Below, piece by piece: positions 5,413 to 6,188 of a stretch of 6,188 nucleotides of DNA (position 1 is the stretch's first letter; each line of letters begins with the position of its first letter). The stretch is taken from assembly GCA_017511405.1 (NCBI GenBank), contig JAFWKB010000036.1:1-6188 (forward strand), in the 5' to 3' direction. A model generated the notes under the pieces. That model saw nothing but the letters and a program-made list of their open reading frames with translations, was not told the DNA's origin and ran no database searches. The position numbers and the translations under genes were made by a program. Source of the stretch: Candidatus Saccharimonadota bacterium (lineage in GTDB: Bacteria; Patescibacteriota; Saccharimonadia; Saccharimonadales; Saccharimonadaceae).

Positions 5413-6188
5413 TTTAGAGTGTCAAAAATCGCATCTCTAACAGTTAGTTTTGTCTCCCATCCGAGTTCTCTCTTGGCCTTTTCCGGGTTTGCATAAAACT
5501 CTGGCAAATCTCCCGCTCTCCTCGTACCAATTTTTACAGGCAATTTTTCGCCGGCTACCTCCTCGAACAGGGAAATAATCTCAAAAACTGAAGTTGCCTT
5601 TCCGCTCCCTAAATTATAAACCTCGACGCCCTTCTTCATGTTTTTCAATGCGGCAATATGGCCAAGCGCCAAATCCGTCACATGAATAAAATCTCGCTTG
5701 CAACTCCCATCTTCTGTTTCGTAGTCATCTCCGAAAATTGTTAACTCCGGAATCTTTCCTTTATAAACTCTCATCACAATCGGCATTAAATTATTTGGAA
5801 TCCCATTTGGATCTTCTCCGAGAAGGCCAGATTTATCCGCTCCAATCGGATTAAAATACCTTAAAATCGTTGCAGAGAAATCCTTATCAGAAACGGTATA
5901 ATCTTTAATAATCTGCTCAATCATCGCCTTAGTCCAGCCATAAGGGCTAGTCACGCCAACGCCAGTAGTCATTTCTTCATGGTAAGCATTTGTCCCCTGA
6001 TTACCATAAACCGTTGCCGAGGAAGAAAAAATCAATTTTTTGACACCCGTTTCTCGCATAGCTTTAAGAAGATTAATCGTGCCGTAAATATTGTTCTCGT
6101 AATACTCGAGCGGTTTTTCTACCGATTCGCCTACGGCCTTTAGCCCTGCAAAATGAATTACGGCATCAAAATTATTCTCCGCAAAAAC
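5391..6188 (-). CDS. galE: UDP-glucose 4-epimerase, partial (N-terminus outside window)
   Basis: This enzyme interconverts UDP-glucose and UDP-galactose with bound NAD+. The frame stays open to the window edge, giving 265 residues; roughly the first 70 of about 335, including the glycine-rich NAD loop, lie beyond it. The Met codon at 6059 is internal. Landmarks, numbered in the fragment, are HFAGLKAVGES (12-22), SSSATVYG (55-62) with the catalytic Ser equivalent to E. coli Ser124, SPYGWTK with Tyr83 and Lys87, RYFNPIGA (110-117), CKRDFIHVTDLALGH and the C-terminal RRAGDLPEFYANPEKA. The residue aligned with E. coli Tyr299 and human Cys307 is Phe231 (codon 5498-5496), a bulky residue that favours UDP-Glc/Gal over N-acetylated sugars. 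The stop lies within the convergent glycosyltransferase gene. The promoter lies outside the window. Confidence 0.95.
   Translation of the reverse strand, partial: VFAENNFDAVIHFAGLKAVGESVEKPLEYYENNIYGTINLLKAMRETGVKKLIFSSSATVYGNQGTNAYHEEMTTGVGVTSPYGWTKAMIEQIIKDYTVSDKDFSATILRYFNPIGADKSGLLGEDPNGIPNNLMPIVMRVYKGKIPELTIFGDDYETEDGSCKRDFIHVTDLALGHIAALKNMKKGVEVYNLGSGKATSVFEIISLFEEVAGEKLPVKIGTRRAGDLPEFYANPEKAKRELGWETKLTVRDAIFDTLNYLKNLE

Noticed and set aside
5387..5431. Possible hairpin at the glycosyltransferase/galE junction (CGATTT-ACTC with GAGT-AAATCG)
   Set aside because: The arms are AT-rich, interrupted by a 5-base bulge, have a loop of about 20 bases and no following T-run, so it is not a credible terminator.

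Overview
The window is a cell-surface polysaccharide locus from a bacterium of fairly low GC content (roughly 40% by eye). Eight protein-coding genes fill it almost completely, and no gap between genes exceeds about 50 bases. The rmlA-C-B-D gene order is the one familiar from Gram-positive bacteria. Very tight packing, overlapping gene ends, an apparently leaderless gene and TAA/TAG-only stops would also suit a reduced-genome lineage such as Saccharibacteria/Patescibacteria. The lineage is an inference; nothing here proves it.

Layout: (1) Positions 1-2704, plus strand, hold the dTDP-L-rhamnose operon: the 3' end of rfbA (rmlA), then rfbC, rfbB and rfbD, with junctions from a 1-base overlap to a 1-base gap. 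(2) Positions 2705-2732 hold a short, perfect, bidirectional terminator between convergent units. (3) Positions 2731-4325, minus strand, encode a two-gene ABC-2 polysaccharide exporter, permease (Wzm-like) then ATPase (Wzt-like). (4) Positions 4326-4371 are a 46-base divergent promoter region. (5) Positions 4372-5412, plus strand, encode a family 2 glycosyltransferase that appears to be read from a leaderless mRNA. (6) Positions 5391-6188, minus strand, hold the C-terminal three quarters or more of UDP-glucose 4-epimerase (galE), whose end overlaps the glycosyltransferase gene by 22 bases.

How they fit together: RmlA/B/C/D turn glucose-1-phosphate and dTTP into dTDP-L-rhamnose. GalE interconverts UDP-glucose and UDP-galactose. 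The GT2 enzyme would use a nucleotide sugar of this kind to build a lipid-linked glycan, and the ABC pair would flip the finished polymer across the membrane. The glycan structure and the glycosyltransferase donor cannot be read from the sequence.

I found no mobile element, CRISPR array, RNA gene or clearly new system. The best leads are the overlapping divergent promoters with a leaderless start, the terminator whose T-run doubles as a stop codon, the 22-base convergent overlap without a terminator, the Wzt protein without a substrate-binding tail, and a phenylalanine at the GalE specificity position.
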